Shown here: positions 8,484 to 16,317 of the stretch, piece by piece | Position numbering within the stretch: position 1 is the first letter of the stretch | Layout: each line of letters starts with the position of its first letter | Assembly (NCBI RefSeq): GCF_023700745.1 | Contig: NZ_JAMPYG010000001.1 | Coordinates: 1-64,000 of the forward strand | Length of the DNA stretch: 64,000 bases | Source of the DNA: Rhodoferax sp. | Lineage (GTDB): Bacteria; Pseudomonadota; Gammaproteobacteria; Burkholderiales; Burkholderiaceae_C | Direction of reading: 5' to 3' | Position numbers and translations under genes: made by a program | Notes under the pieces: generated by a model | Told to the model about the DNA's origin: nothing | Seen by the model: only the letters and a program-made list of their open reading frames with translations | Database searches by the model: none

Positions 8484-9824
8484 TTAAATCAATCCGCTCG
8501 CCGATGCCAGCAGGTAGCCCATGACGCACGAGGTGGCCACGCCGATGAGCCCCGGAATGATGAAGCTGTGGTTGATCACATACTTGCCGATGCGGGTGGT
8601 GCCCGAGCGGTCAAACTGGATAGCGGCCAGATCGCTGGGGTAGGTGGGCAGGATGTAATAGCCATAGGAGGCGGCAGCAAACGCCACGATGTAGCCGGGC
8701 GGTACGCCAATGGCCAGACCCACCGGCACCATGGCGCTGATGGCTGCGGCCTGCGAATTCACCAGCTTGGACACCAGCAGCAGGGCGATGGCGTAGGTCC
8801 AGGGTTGGGTCTGGACCAGTTCAGAAAGCGCAGTTTTCAACTCGGGCAGGTGGGATTCGAACACGGTGTCGGCCATCCAGGCGATACCAAACACCGCCAC
8901 CACGGCGATCATGCCAGCGCGAAAGACCTCGGTTTTGCCAATGGTTGACGGATCGGTTTTGGTGAACATGATCATCAGGGCGCCGGCCAGCAACATGAAC
9001 ATCTGGATCGTGAGCACCATCGACAAGGGCTTGCCGTCGAAGGCCGGACGCAGGCTGGGGTAGGCTCCCAAAAAGGCCACCAAGGCAATGGCACCGAGGA
9101 AAATCCACATGGCGGTCCATTGGTCTTTACTCAGCGTTTTGCCCATCAGCGTCGTGCTGTCGCCATAGACAATCTGACGTTGTTCCGGATCGGCAATGCG
9201 TTTCTGAAATTCAGCATCCTGGTCCAGCTCTTTGCCGCGGAACCAGCTGAAGATGCCAATGATCAGCACGCCGGCCAGCGTGGAGGGAATGGTGATGGAC
9301 AGCACCTGGATGAAGTCAATCACATGGCCATCGACCGGCACCTTGGCCAGAAACGCCACCAGTGACACCACGGCCACCGACACCGGACTGGCCAGAATAC
9401 CCATCTGGCTTGAAATGGACGATGCGGCCATCGGCCGTTCCGGGCGGATGTTGTTCTTGATGGCAATGTCGTAAATGATCGGCAGCATGGTGTACACCAC
9501 GTGGCCGGTGCCGCACAGAATGGTCAGGAAACAGGTCACGAACGGGGCCAGGATCGAGATGTATCTGGGGTTGCGGCGCAGTACTTTTTCAGCGCCCTTG
9601 AGCATGACCTCCAGGCCGCCCGAAGCTTGCAGCGTGGCAGAGGCCGCCACCACCGCGATGATGGTCAGCATCACATCGACCGGTGGCTTGCCGGGTTTGA
9701 GGCCAAAGACAAAGGTCATGATGACAATGCCGATACCGCCCAGCAGCCCCAGCGCCACGCCGCCCTTTCTGGCACCATAAAACAGGCAGACCAGGATCAC
9801 GATCAGTTGCAGAAATATGTCCAC
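8484..9824 (-). CDS. dcuB: Anaerobic C4-dicarboxylate transporter DcuB
   Basis: Inner-membrane carrier for fumarate/succinate exchange and C4-dicarboxylate uptake during anaerobic growth. The sequence closely matches the Dcu family: [10 protein letters not shown] at the N-terminus, [41 protein letters not shown] and [14 protein letters not shown] near the C-terminus. I place the start at GTG 9824. The AAGGAG at 9831-9836 touches the ATG at 9830 but is six bases from this GTG, and the resulting 446 residues match the E. coli DcuB length. A perfect FNR-type box lies upstream. It is the terminal gene of its leftward unit, with mutL downstream. Confidence 0.93.
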   Translation of the reverse strand: MDIFLQLIVILVCLFYGARKGGVALGLLGGIGIVIMTFVFGLKPGKPPVDVMLTIIAVVAASATLQASGGLEVMLKGAEKVLRRNPRYISILAPFVTCFLTILCGTGHVVYTMLPIIYDIAIKNNIRPERPMAASSISSQMGILASPVSVAVVSLVAFLAKVPVDGHVIDFIQVLSITIPSTLAGVLIIGIFSWFRGKELDQDAEFQKRIADPEQRQIVYGDSTTLMGKTLSKDQWTAMWIFLGAIALVAFLGAYPSLRPAFDGKPLSMVLTIQMFMLLAGALMIMFTKTDPSTIGKTEVFRAGMIAVVAVFGIAWMADTVFESHLPELKTALSELVQTQPWTYAIALLLVSKLVNSQAAAISAMVPVGLAIGVPPGYIVAFAAASYGYYILPTYPSDLAAIQFDRSGTTRIGKYVINHSFIIPGLIGVATSCVMGYLLASASGLI

Positions 9825-9863
9825 GTGCATCTCCTTCTAAGAAGGTTCTACTTTAATGGTGAT

Positions 9864-9877
9864 TAGGGTAAACCCTA
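9864..9877. promoter_or_regulatory. Palindrome TAGGGTAAACCCTA between FNR box and dcuB
   Basis: Six-base arms TAGGGT and ACCCTA separated by AA. It falls where a dcuB promoter driven by the FNR box would have its -10/+1, so it could be an operator. No regulator assigned. Confidence 0.3.
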
Positions 9878-9897
9878 GGTTTTGGTTTCTGCTTTGC

Positions 9898-9911
9898 TTG
9901 ATGCAAATCAA
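9898..9911. promoter_or_regulatory. FNR/ANR-type box (TTGATGCAAATCAA) upstream of dcuB
   Basis: Exact match to the FNR consensus TTGAT-N4-ATCAA, centred 80 bp upstream of the dcuB GTG and 108 bp upstream of the divergent dedA start. dcuB is a known FNR-activated gene in enterobacteria. If the box acts at -41.5, transcription of dcuB would begin near 9863; I could not identify a convincing -10 element there. Confidence 0.75.
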
Positions 9912-9924
9912 ACACCAATCAGAA

Positions 9925-9942
9925 ATGTACTAATTAGTTCAT
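9925..9942. promoter_or_regulatory. 18-bp near-perfect palindrome in the dcuB-dedA intergenic region
   Basis: ATGTACTAATTAGTTCAT: a perfect inner 10-bp palindrome ACTAATTAGT (9929-9938) flanked by ATG and CAT, with one non-pairing base on each side. It lies next to the FNR box and 71 bp before dedA. MarR- and TetR-type operators look like this, but the binder is unknown. Confidence 0.4.
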
Positions 9943-10012
9943 TTTTGTGGTGGGTTGGCGTGCTGGTTGCATCCAAACTGAGGTGTGTGCTTGCCGGGGA
10001 TAATGCCGATCC

Positions 10013-10654
10013 ATGGAAATCATCTCTTTTCTTCTTGACTTCATTCTCCATGTGGACAAACACCTGGAGGCCTTCGTGCAGAGCTACGGCATGTGGGTCT
10101 ATGCGCTGCTGTTTTTGATCATCTTTGTCGAGACGGGCGTGGTTGTGATGCCGTTTTTACCCGGTGATTCGCTGTTATTTGTGGTGGGCGCCATGTGTGG
10201 TGTCGGGCTGATGAGCTATCCACTCTCCGTGGGCTTGTTGTTTGCTGCGGCCGTGCTGGGCAACCAGTCCAATTACACCATCGGACATTACTTTGGACCC
10301 AAGGTGTTTGGCTGGGAGGACTCGCGCTGGTTCAACAAGAAGGCCTTTGACCAAGCCCACGCCTTTTATGAAAAATATGGTGGCATCACCATCGTGGCGG
10401 CGCGCTTTATGCCTTTTTTGCGCACTTTTGCGCCGTTCGTGGCGGGCGTCGCGCAAATGACGCGCAGCCGGTTTACGTTTTTTGATGTGCTGGGTGGTGC
10501 GCTTTGGGTGGGCGGCATCGTCACCGTGGGCTATTTCTTTGGCAACATTCCGTGGGTCAAGCTGCACCTGGACAAGATCATCTGGGCGATGATTCTGGTG
10601 CCGGGTTTGGTGGTACTTTATGGTGCCTGGAAGGGACGAACAAAGATCGCTTGA
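10013..10654 (+). CDS. DedA-family inner-membrane protein
   Basis: A 213-residue integral membrane protein of the DedA/SNARE-associated superfamily, implicated in lipid-carrier flipping and envelope homeostasis. Visible hallmarks: an early FVETGVVVMPFLPGDSLLF segment, GNQSNYTIGHYFGPKVF, the basic AARFMPFLRTFAPFVAG motif conserved in DedA proteins, and GALWVGGIVTVGYFFGN. Four to five hydrophobic segments. The start ATG at 10013 is the first in frame. A GATAAT hexamer just upstream (9999-10004) may be its -10, but spacing gives a very short leader. Convergent with the ROK gene seven bases away. Confidence 0.92.
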   Translation: MEIISFLLDFILHVDKHLEAFVQSYGMWVYALLFLIIFVETGVVVMPFLPGDSLLFVVGAMCGVGLMSYPLSVGLLFAAAVLGNQSNYTIGHYFGPKVFGWEDSRWFNKKAFDQAHAFYEKYGGITIVAARFMPFLRTFAPFVAGVAQMTRSRFTFFDVLGGALWVGGIVTVGYFFGNIPWVKLHLDKIIWAMILVPGLVVLYGAWKGRTKIA

Positions 10655-10661
10655 CTTTGGA

Positions 10662-11891
10662 TCAGGTGCCTGTTTTCAGAAATAGATCCTGATCCGGCGC
10701 AAAGTTGGCGTGCAGCGGCATCAGCGCGCCGCCCAGTGCCCGCGCATCGGGACCGACCTCACCGGCGATCACATTGGCTTGCCACAGGCCCTCCCAGTTG
10801 TAGCGTTCCAGTGCTTGCCTGGTTTCTGCAATCAACAGTGTCAGCAAGGGGCGACAAAAAGAGCCATCAATCACGACGGCTTCGATGTCCAGAAACGCGG
10901 TGCCACTCACGACGGCATGTGCCAGCGCGTTGGCAGCCTGTTTGACCCAGGCGCGGGTTTCAGGCTCGAAGCGGGCTGTTAGCGCACGCTTGTCGTAAGC
11001 CGCATGCGGGTCGAGTCCCTTGGCCATCAGCCGGTGCTCAAGTTCCCAGAGGGATGCGTGGTGGATCAGTTGCGTCGGTGTTGTGTTGTCTTGCGCCAGA
11101 CTGGAGGGCAGGGAAGCCACGGCGCCTGCATTGCCATGGACACCACCGTGCAAATGCGAGTTGATGACCAGGCCACCGCCGACAAAGGTATCGACAAACA
11201 GATACAAGAAATTCTTCAGGTCGCGCCCGCGCCCTGCCACCAGTTCGGCGACGCAGGCCGCCGAGGTGTCCTTGGCAAAGCCGACGGGCACGTCCGTCAT
11301 GGTCTGTACCTGGGCACGCAGGTCGATCTGGTTCCAGGCTTCTGACTGGGCCTCTGACAGGCCCAGAATCTTGTGCCAGCCGCCGAGTTGAAAAGGGGCC
11401 GCCACGCCGACGCCGATCAGACGGTTTTTCAGCTTGCCAAGCTGATCGCGCATGGCGTTGAGTCGCTGATGGATATCGGGCAGCAGGGTGCTGGCATCCG
11501 GGAACACGTAGTCCAGGCTCTGGCGCTGGCGCACCTGGCCGGCAAAATCGACCAGCAACCAGTCTGCACGGCGCCGGCCGATATTGATGCCAATGGAGAA
11601 AGCACCGTCAGGATTGAGCGACAGCGGCACGGAGGGCTGGCCGATGCGCCCGCGCACTGGGGCTTGTTTGAGAATCAAGCCGTCTTCTTCGAGCCGGGTT
11701 GTGATCAGTCCGATGGTTTGTGCTGTCAGGCCTGTCAGTCGGGCCAGATCGGCTTTGGGCAAACTGCCGTTCAGGCGAATGGCCTGCAGTACCACCCGTT
11801 CATTGAACTGGCGCATGCCTACATGGTTGGAACCGCGCGGGCGCAGCAGCGTGGGGCTTGCAACCGGAGGGGCAGGGCGGGAGGGTGTCAT
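10662..11891 (-). CDS. ROK-family (NagC/XylR) transcriptional regulator of the sugar locus
   Basis: A 409-residue repressor/kinase-fold protein. The N-terminal winged helix-turn-helix (residues about 30-85: NERVVLQAIRLNGSLPKADLARLTGLTAQTIGLI) is followed by a ROK sugar-binding domain with FSIGINIGRRRADW and VGVAAPFQLG. The zinc-binding CxCGxxGC cluster typical of many ROK proteins is not visible, so the effector site may differ. It is the last gene of the leftward sugar-transport operon (ATGA overlap with the mutarotase gene) and is the natural candidate to bind the dyad in the divergent promoter at 15261-15285, probably as a sugar-responsive repressor (inference). Confidence 0.9.
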   Translation of the reverse strand: MTPSRPAPPVASPTLLRPRGSNHVGMRQFNERVVLQAIRLNGSLPKADLARLTGLTAQTIGLITTRLEEDGLILKQAPVRGRIGQPSVPLSLNPDGAFSIGINIGRRRADWLLVDFAGQVRQRQSLDYVFPDASTLLPDIHQRLNAMRDQLGKLKNRLIGVGVAAPFQLGGWHKILGLSEAQSEAWNQIDLRAQVQTMTDVPVGFAKDTSAACVAELVAGRGRDLKNFLYLFVDTFVGGGLVINSHLHGGVHGNAGAVASLPSSLAQDNTTPTQLIHHASLWELEHRLMAKGLDPHAAYDKRALTARFEPETRAWVKQAANALAHAVVSGTAFLDIEAVVIDGSFCRPLLTLLIAETRQALERYNWEGLWQANVIAGEVGPDARALGGALMPLHANFAPDQDLFLKTGT

Positions 11892-12340
11892 GGACGCAGA
11901 TTTTCGCCGATCACACCCTTGCGCAATATAAAGTTGCCAAATGGCTGCTTTTCGCCTGTGAGGACGATGGCATAGGCGGCGCGGGCACGCGTGTAAAAAG
12001 CAAAACGCTCGACCGGTTCGACACTTTGACCGGGCAACAAAGCGGGAGCGAGGAGCGCAATCACCTCGCGCTGCAGGGCGGAGCGGTAACTGTCAGACTC
12101 GCCAACCACCGCCATGAAGGCCGCCGGGTGCGCCACGTCTGTTGCCAGCGGCAGCAGCGAACTCACCGCCTGCACCGCGTCCAGCATCGGGACACCGGAC
12201 AGCCGGATCACCGGCTTGCCTGCTGCAATGCTTTGGGCGGTGAAGTTGGCGTCGGCCAACACCAGGGCGTCGTCATGGCCCATTTCCATCATGACTTTGA
12301 GCAGCTCGGGGGTGAGCAGGAGGCTGATACCTTTAAGCAT
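11888..12340 (-). CDS. RbsD/FucU-family sugar mutarotase
   Basis: A 150-residue cytoplasmic protein of the RbsD/FucU family, enzymes that interconvert anomeric forms of monosaccharides. Family features: MLKGISLLLTPELLKVMMEMGHDDALVLADANF, where the GHDD(A/L) histidine/aspartate are catalytic in known members, and a C-terminal Y-A-ILTGE-P-(F/Y)GN-ILRKGV element. The ATG at 12340 overlaps the end of the ATPase gene by eight bases; a longer frame adds only non-family sequence. Membership in a transport operon suggests it accelerates use of the imported sugar. Sequence resembles FucU more than RbsD. Confidence 0.9.
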   Translation of the reverse strand: MLKGISLLLTPELLKVMMEMGHDDALVLADANFTAQSIAAGKPVIRLSGVPMLDAVQAVSSLLPLATDVAHPAAFMAVVGESDSYRSALQREVIALLAPALLPGQSVEPVERFAFYTRARAAYAIVLTGEKQPFGNFILRKGVIGENLRP

Positions 12341-13130
12341 GGGCGTTGGCGGGGAGTTCGTCCACCGTCTTCGCACCGGTCATGACCGCCACGGTGTCGC
12401 TCATGCTGATGGTTTTGGGGTTGACCACGGCGGCGCGTTTGCCGAGCCGCTGGATGTGGATGCGGTCGGCCACCTCGAACACATGCGGCATGTTGTGGCT
12501 GATCAGAATCACGGACAAGCCCTTGTCACGCACCCGACGGATCAGCTCCAGCACCATGTTGCCTTCCTTGACGCCCAGGGCGGCGGTGGGTTCGTCCATG
12601 ATGACGACGTGCTGGGCAAAAGCCGCGGCGCGGGCCACGGCGACGCACTGGCGCTGGCCGCCTGAGAGGGTTTCCACCGCCTGGGTCATGGAGCGGATGC
12701 CGACCTTGAGTTCCTGCATCCGGGCAATGGCCTGGGTCAACATTTCCTTCTTGTCCAGCAGGCGCAGCAGTTGGCCCACAAAGCCGGGCTTGAGCAGCTC
12801 ACGGCCCAAAAAAAGATTTTCGGCAATGCTCATGGCCGGGGCCACGGCCAAATCCTGGTAGACGGTCTCGATGCCGGCGCGGCGCGCGTCGATCGGCGAC
12901 TTGAAGCGCACCGGCTTGCCGTCGAGCAGCAGTTCGCCTTCGTCGGGCACCGTGGCGCCCGACAGCGCCTTGATCAGCGACGACTTGCCGGCGCCGTTGT
13001 CGCCAATGATGGCCATGATTTCACCGGCACGGAGTTCGAAGTCGGTACCGTCAAGCGCCGTGACCTGGCCATAGCGCTTGACAATGCCCTTGGCCTGCAT
13101 GATGAGGTTGGGTTGGCTTGCAGTGTTCAT
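12333..13130 (-). CDS. Sugar ABC transporter ATP-binding protein (FrcA-like, single NBD)
   Basis: A 265-residue ATPase with Walker A GDNGAGKSSL near residue 45, signature LSGGQRQ near 155 and Walker B VVIMDEPTAALG near 175. It has one nucleotide-binding domain, unlike the duplicated approximately 500-residue ATPases of ribose/xylose systems; this is the FrcA (fructose) pattern, so it should act as a homodimer. The ATG at 13130 shares a base with the permease stop (TTGATG context), and a TTG one codon upstream is a less likely start. It energises sugar import together with the flanking permease and binding protein. Confidence 0.92.
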   Translation of the reverse strand: MNTASQPNLIMQAKGIVKRYGQVTALDGTDFELRAGEIMAIIGDNGAGKSSLIKALSGATVPDEGELLLDGKPVRFKSPIDARRAGIETVYQDLAVAPAMSIAENLFLGRELLKPGFVGQLLRLLDKKEMLTQAIARMQELKVGIRSMTQAVETLSGGQRQCVAVARAAAFAQHVVIMDEPTAALGVKEGNMVLELIRRVRDKGLSVILISHNMPHVFEVADRIHIQRLGKRAAVVNPKTISMSDTVAVMTGAKTVDELPANAHA

Positions 13131-14089
13131 CAACGTGCTCCCTTGCGCGACATCTGGTCGGCAGCGACTGCCAGAATCACCAGGATGCCGGTAATCAATG
13201 TCTGGTAAACCGAGGCCACGCCCATCAGGGTCAGGCCGTTGCGGAACACGCCCACAATCACGGCGCCCACCAGCGAACCCAGAATAATGCCGCGCCCGCC
13301 GAACAGGCTGGTGCCACCCAGCACCACCGCCGTGATGGCATCAAGGTTTTCGGTCGTACCCGCATTGGGGTCACCGACACCGGTGCGGGCGACCGAGAGC
13401 AGGGCGGCAATGCCGTAAAACAGACCGGCCAGCGCATAGACAAACAGCAGCACGCGGTTGACGTTGATGCCGGTCAGGCGCGCTGCTTCGGGGTTGTTGC
13501 CCACGGCGTAGAGATGGCGGCCGGGTGCGGTATCGCGCAAGACAAACCAGGCCAACGCATACAAACCCAGCATGGCCACTGTCCCCAGACTGACTTCGGT
13601 GCTGCCCAAATTGAAGGTGTTGCCCAGGAAAGTCATAGCCGGGGGCAAGTCGGTGATGGTTTGTGCCTCGGAATAAATCTGGGTGATGGCAAAAGCAATG
13701 TTCAGCGTGCCCAGGGTCACGATGAAGGGCGGCAGCTTGATGCGTGTCACCAGCAGGCCGTTGAGCAGACCGAAGCCCGTGGTGACGGCCAGTCCGCAAA
13801 GAATGGCCGCATAGGGGTCGATGCCGTAATTGACCGCAAATTTGGTCATGACCACACCGCCCAGGGCCATCACCATCCCGCACGAAAGGTCAATCCCCGC
13901 GGTCAGAATGATGAGCGACTGGCCGATGGCGATCACGCCCACCACCATGACCTGCTGTAGCACCAGCGAGAGATTTTCGCCGCTCAAAAAGCGGTCGGAC
14001 TGGCTGGTGAAAAACAGGCAGGTGACCGCCAGGGCGATCCACGGGCCCAGTGCACCCCAGGGAATGTTGGTCTTGTTTGTCGTGGCCAT
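13130..14089 (-). CDS. Sugar ABC transporter permease (FrcC/RbsC-like)
   Basis: Inner-membrane permease of 319 residues, family BPD_transp_2, with about 8-10 hydrophobic segments. Diagnostic stretches are GVIAIGQSLIILTAGIDLSCG, the glycine-rich core of RbsC/FrcC permeases, and LDAITAVVLGGTSLFGGRG, the ATPase-coupling loop. The ATG at 14089 begins MATTNKTN. Any longer frame runs through the binding-protein gene and is not protein-like. A short hairpin in the 71-bp gap separates it from the binding-protein gene. Confidence 0.92.
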   Translation of the reverse strand: MATTNKTNIPWGALGPWIALAVTCLFFTSQSDRFLSGENLSLVLQQVMVVGVIAIGQSLIILTAGIDLSCGMVMALGGVVMTKFAVNYGIDPYAAILCGLAVTTGFGLLNGLLVTRIKLPPFIVTLGTLNIAFAITQIYSEAQTITDLPPAMTFLGNTFNLGSTEVSLGTVAMLGLYALAWFVLRDTAPGRHLYAVGNNPEAARLTGINVNRVLLFVYALAGLFYGIAALLSVARTGVGDPNAGTTENLDAITAVVLGGTSLFGGRGIILGSLVGAVIVGVFRNGLTLMGVASVYQTLITGILVILAVAADQMSRKGAR

Positions 14090-14119
14090 CAGGGACTCCG
14101 GATTCAAGTGAATGGATAG

Positions 14120-14145
14120 CCCGGTCGTTGCAGACGCACGCCGGG
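14120..14145 (-). other. Intercistronic hairpin between sugar-binding protein and permease genes
   Basis: Inverted repeat CCCGG/CCGGG (14120-14124 and 14141-14145) with an inner CGT/ACG pairing and no following T-run. It could stabilise the 3' end of the binding-protein message, as is common in ABC operons, rather than terminate transcription. Confidence 0.35.
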
Positions 14146-14160
14146 TAGTTTGGGGTTGGT

Positions 14161-15147
14161 TTACTTGTTGCCCCAGCACTGGTCCAGACCGAGCTTGGTG
14201 TCCTTGCTGTCCACGCCGGCCACGGCCTTGGCCGCGATCAGCGTCACGCCGGTGTCTGTGTAGCCCGAGACTTTCTTGCCAGTTTTTGCGTATTCCACGC
14301 CGGCGGCCACGCCCATTGAGGCCATTTTGAGCGGGTATTGCTGCGAGGTGGCGGTGATGATGCCGGCCGCAGTGTCCTTGATGCCTTGGCAGCCACCGTC
14401 CACCGACAGGATCAGCACGCCTTTTTCCTTGCCCGCTTTTTTCAGTGCGTTGTAGGCACCGGCAGCCGCCGGCTCGTTGATGGTGTAGACCACGTTGATG
14501 CCGGGGTCTTTTTGCAGGCAATTTTCCATCGCAGTCTGGCCCTTGGCACGGTCACCATTGGTGTCATTGGCGCAGACGATTTCCGGCGCGGTGGAAAGCT
14601 CGTTGGACTTGGCGTCGTTGGCCTTCAAACCGAAGCCGGCCAAAAAGCCGTTGTGCCGCTGCGCGCCCACCGGGTGACCGGGGAACAGGTCAAGCATGGC
14701 GATCTTGGCGGGCTTGCCAGCCAGGGCGGCTTTGGCGTATTGGCCAATCAGCACACCGGCCTTGTAGTTGTCGGTGGCAAACAGCGCGTCGGCCCCGTCA
14801 AACGGGCTGTCCAGCGCAATCACTTGCACACCCTTGGCCTGAAGTTTCTTCACCGTCGGGATGATGGCGTCGCCCGCCGAGGTGATCATGATGGTCTTGG
14901 CACCGGCCGAGGCCATGTTTTCCAGCGCGGTGATCTGACCCGCAGTGTCGCCGTCGATTTTGCCTGCGGCCGACATCAGCTTGGCACTAGCCTTTGCGGC
15001 TTCGGCCCTGGCACCTTCCTTCATCTTGACGAAAAACGGGTTGGTTTCGGTCTTGGTGATCAGGCCGATGATGGGTACATTGGCAGCGAAGGCGGCGCTG
15101 GTCGCCAGGGCCAGTGTGCTCAGCAGCAGGGCGTTTGAGAATTGCAT
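14161..15147 (-). CDS. Periplasmic sugar-binding protein of ABC transporter (FrcB-like)
   Basis: A 328-residue Peripla_BP_4 family protein that captures a monosaccharide in the periplasm. Signal peptide at residues 1-22 (MQFSNALLLSTLALATSAAFA, cleavage before ANVP). The mature N-terminus IGLITKTETNPFFVKMKEGA and the hinge/ligand elements ALDSPFDGADALFATDN and INEPAAAGAYNALK match fructose/ribose-type binding proteins. An AGGAG precedes the ATG. It is the first gene of the leftward operon and probably the most highly expressed. Fructose is a reasonable substrate guess because of the FrcA-type ATPase and the kinases opposite; this is not proven. Confidence 0.9.
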   Translation of the reverse strand: MQFSNALLLSTLALATSAAFAANVPIIGLITKTETNPFFVKMKEGARAEAAKASAKLMSAAGKIDGDTAGQITALENMASAGAKTIMITSAGDAIIPTVKKLQAKGVQVIALDSPFDGADALFATDNYKAGVLIGQYAKAALAGKPAKIAMLDLFPGHPVGAQRHNGFLAGFGLKANDAKSNELSTAPEIVCANDTNGDRAKGQTAMENCLQKDPGINVVYTINEPAAAGAYNALKKAGKEKGVLILSVDGGCQGIKDTAAGIITATSQQYPLKMASMGVAAGVEYAKTGKKVSGYTDTGVTLIAAKAVAGVDSKDTKLGLDQCWGNK

Positions 15148-15221
15148 TGTGGGACTCCTCGATGAAGGTGGCGGGGTTCGGTCGTTGGCAGGGGCATGGT
15201 GCGACCTGCGGGAAATTACGC

Positions 15222-15250
15222 TTGTGAAGTTGGCGTGGCTGAACTATAGT
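15222..15250 (+). promoter_or_regulatory. Promoter of the rightward sugar-kinase operon
   Basis: TTGTGA (15222-15227), 17-bp spacer, TATAGT (15245-15250). Predicted start near 15257. A sigma-70 type promoter with ideal spacing. Its -10 lies in the self-complementary ACTATAGT (15243-15250) shared with the opposite promoter. Confidence 0.6.
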
Positions 15251-15272
15251 CGCAATGAAGTTATTAAATCAA
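15243..15272 (-). promoter_or_regulatory. Promoter of the leftward sugar-transport operon
   Basis: Reading leftward: TTGATT (15272-15267), 18-bp spacer, TATAGT (15248-15243). Predicted start near 15236, giving a leader of about 89 bases to the binding-protein ATG. It overlaps the opposite promoter, so polymerase binding should be mutually exclusive. Confidence 0.5.
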
Positions 15273-15285
15273 GTTGTTTTAATTA
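15261..15285. promoter_or_regulatory. AT-rich dyad, candidate ROK operator
   Basis: Arms TTATTAAA (15261-15268) and TTTAATTA (15278-15285), 7 of 8 bases inverted-complementary, separated by nine bases. It covers the -35 of the leftward promoter and about +4 to +28 of the rightward transcript. One bound repressor could block both. The locus ROK protein is the obvious candidate. Confidence 0.5.
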
Positions 15286-15299
15286 TGGAAAACCCTAAC

Positions 15300-16295
15300 A
15301 TGATGCAAATAAATTCTTCGATTCAGGTGGCCACGGCGGGCGAAGCCCTGATTGATCTGATTAACAACGCCGATGGCCGGTTTGAGCCCTGCCTGGGTGG
15401 CGCGGTCTACAACCTCACGCGTGCCATTGCGCGCCAGGGCGTGACCACGCTGTACCTGAATCCGCTGTCGCGGGACCGTTTTGGTCGCCGCCTGGCGCAG
15501 GGTTTGCTGGACGATGGTGTCCATCTGGCAGCGCCGCAGGCGGTCCAGGAGGTGACCTCATTGGCGGTGGTGAATGTCAACGCGCAGGGCCATCCCGACT
15601 ACGCCTTTTACCGTGAAGGCGTGGCCGACCGTGCCACCTCGGCAGACGCCCTGACACAAGCCTGTGCGCCGCTGGACAATTTGTCACTGGTCTGCACCGG
15701 CGCGCTGGCCCTGTCGCCCGATGATGCCGAGATCTACCTGCCCTGGCTGGCAGCCCAGCGCCAGGCCGGCCGCACGGTGGTGATCGATGCCAATCTGCGC
15801 CCCTCGGTCATGCCGGATCTTGAAAAATACCGACGCCATGTACTGGCTGCGTTGCAATACGCTGATGTCATCAAGGCCAGCGACGAAGACCTGGTTTGTC
15901 TGGAACTGCCGGGGGACGGCGCCCTTGCCCAGGCGCAGCACTTGTTGCAAAGAAGCCGTGCCAGCGTCATGGCGCTGACCCTGGGCCCGGAGGGGGCGGT
16001 CTTGCTGACACGCCATGGCCAGGTGTTCGCAGCGCGTGAAATGGAACCGATTGTGGTGGTGGACACGGTGGGTGCCGGTGACTGTTTTCTGGCGGGTCTG
16101 GTGGTGGCCATGCTGACGCACCAATTGCCCTCGAACTGGGGTGCCAGTGCTGTGTCTGCCGAGGTGGCCAGCCAATTGCTGACCAGTGCCATCGCCAGCG
16201 CCAGTCTGTGCGTGATGCGCCGTGGCTGCGTGCCGCCGACACGCGCAGAGGTGCTGGCGCGGCTGGCAGGAGTGCCTTATTCCTTTACCCGTTGA
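15300..16295 (+). CDS. PfkB-family carbohydrate kinase (probable fructokinase)
   Basis: Cytoplasmic ribokinase-fold kinase of about 331 residues that phosphorylates a monosaccharide with ATP. N-terminal ATAGEALIDLI and GGAVYNLTRAIARQG fit fructokinase-type PfkB proteins. The C-terminal motif VVDTVGAGDCFLAGLV carries the catalytic aspartate (GAGD). In-frame ATGs exist at 15255, 15285, 15300 and 15303. The first lies at or before the predicted transcript start, and only 15300/15303 have a purine-rich GGAAAA upstream, so I chose 15300. It faces the transporter operon, consistent with phosphorylation of the sugar just imported. Confidence 0.88.
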   Translation: MMQINSSIQVATAGEALIDLINNADGRFEPCLGGAVYNLTRAIARQGVTTLYLNPLSRDRFGRRLAQGLLDDGVHLAAPQAVQEVTSLAVVNVNAQGHPDYAFYREGVADRATSADALTQACAPLDNLSLVCTGALALSPDDAEIYLPWLAAQRQAGRTVVIDANLRPSVMPDLEKYRRHVLAALQYADVIKASDEDLVCLELPGDGALAQAQHLLQRSRASVMALTLGPEGAVLLTRHGQVFAAREMEPIVVVDTVGAGDCFLAGLVVAMLTHQLPSNWGASAVSAEVASQLLTSAIASASLCVMRRGCVPPTRAEVLARLAGVPYSFTR

Positions 16296-16317
16296 GCTGC
16301 TGATAGAACCGTCTATC

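Noticed and set aside
16175-16317. Upstream extension of the FrcK-like gene into the PfkB gene
   Set aside because: The in-frame N-terminal extension is Cys/Arg/Trp-rich and overlaps conserved PfkB coding sequence; start placed at GTG 16318 instead.
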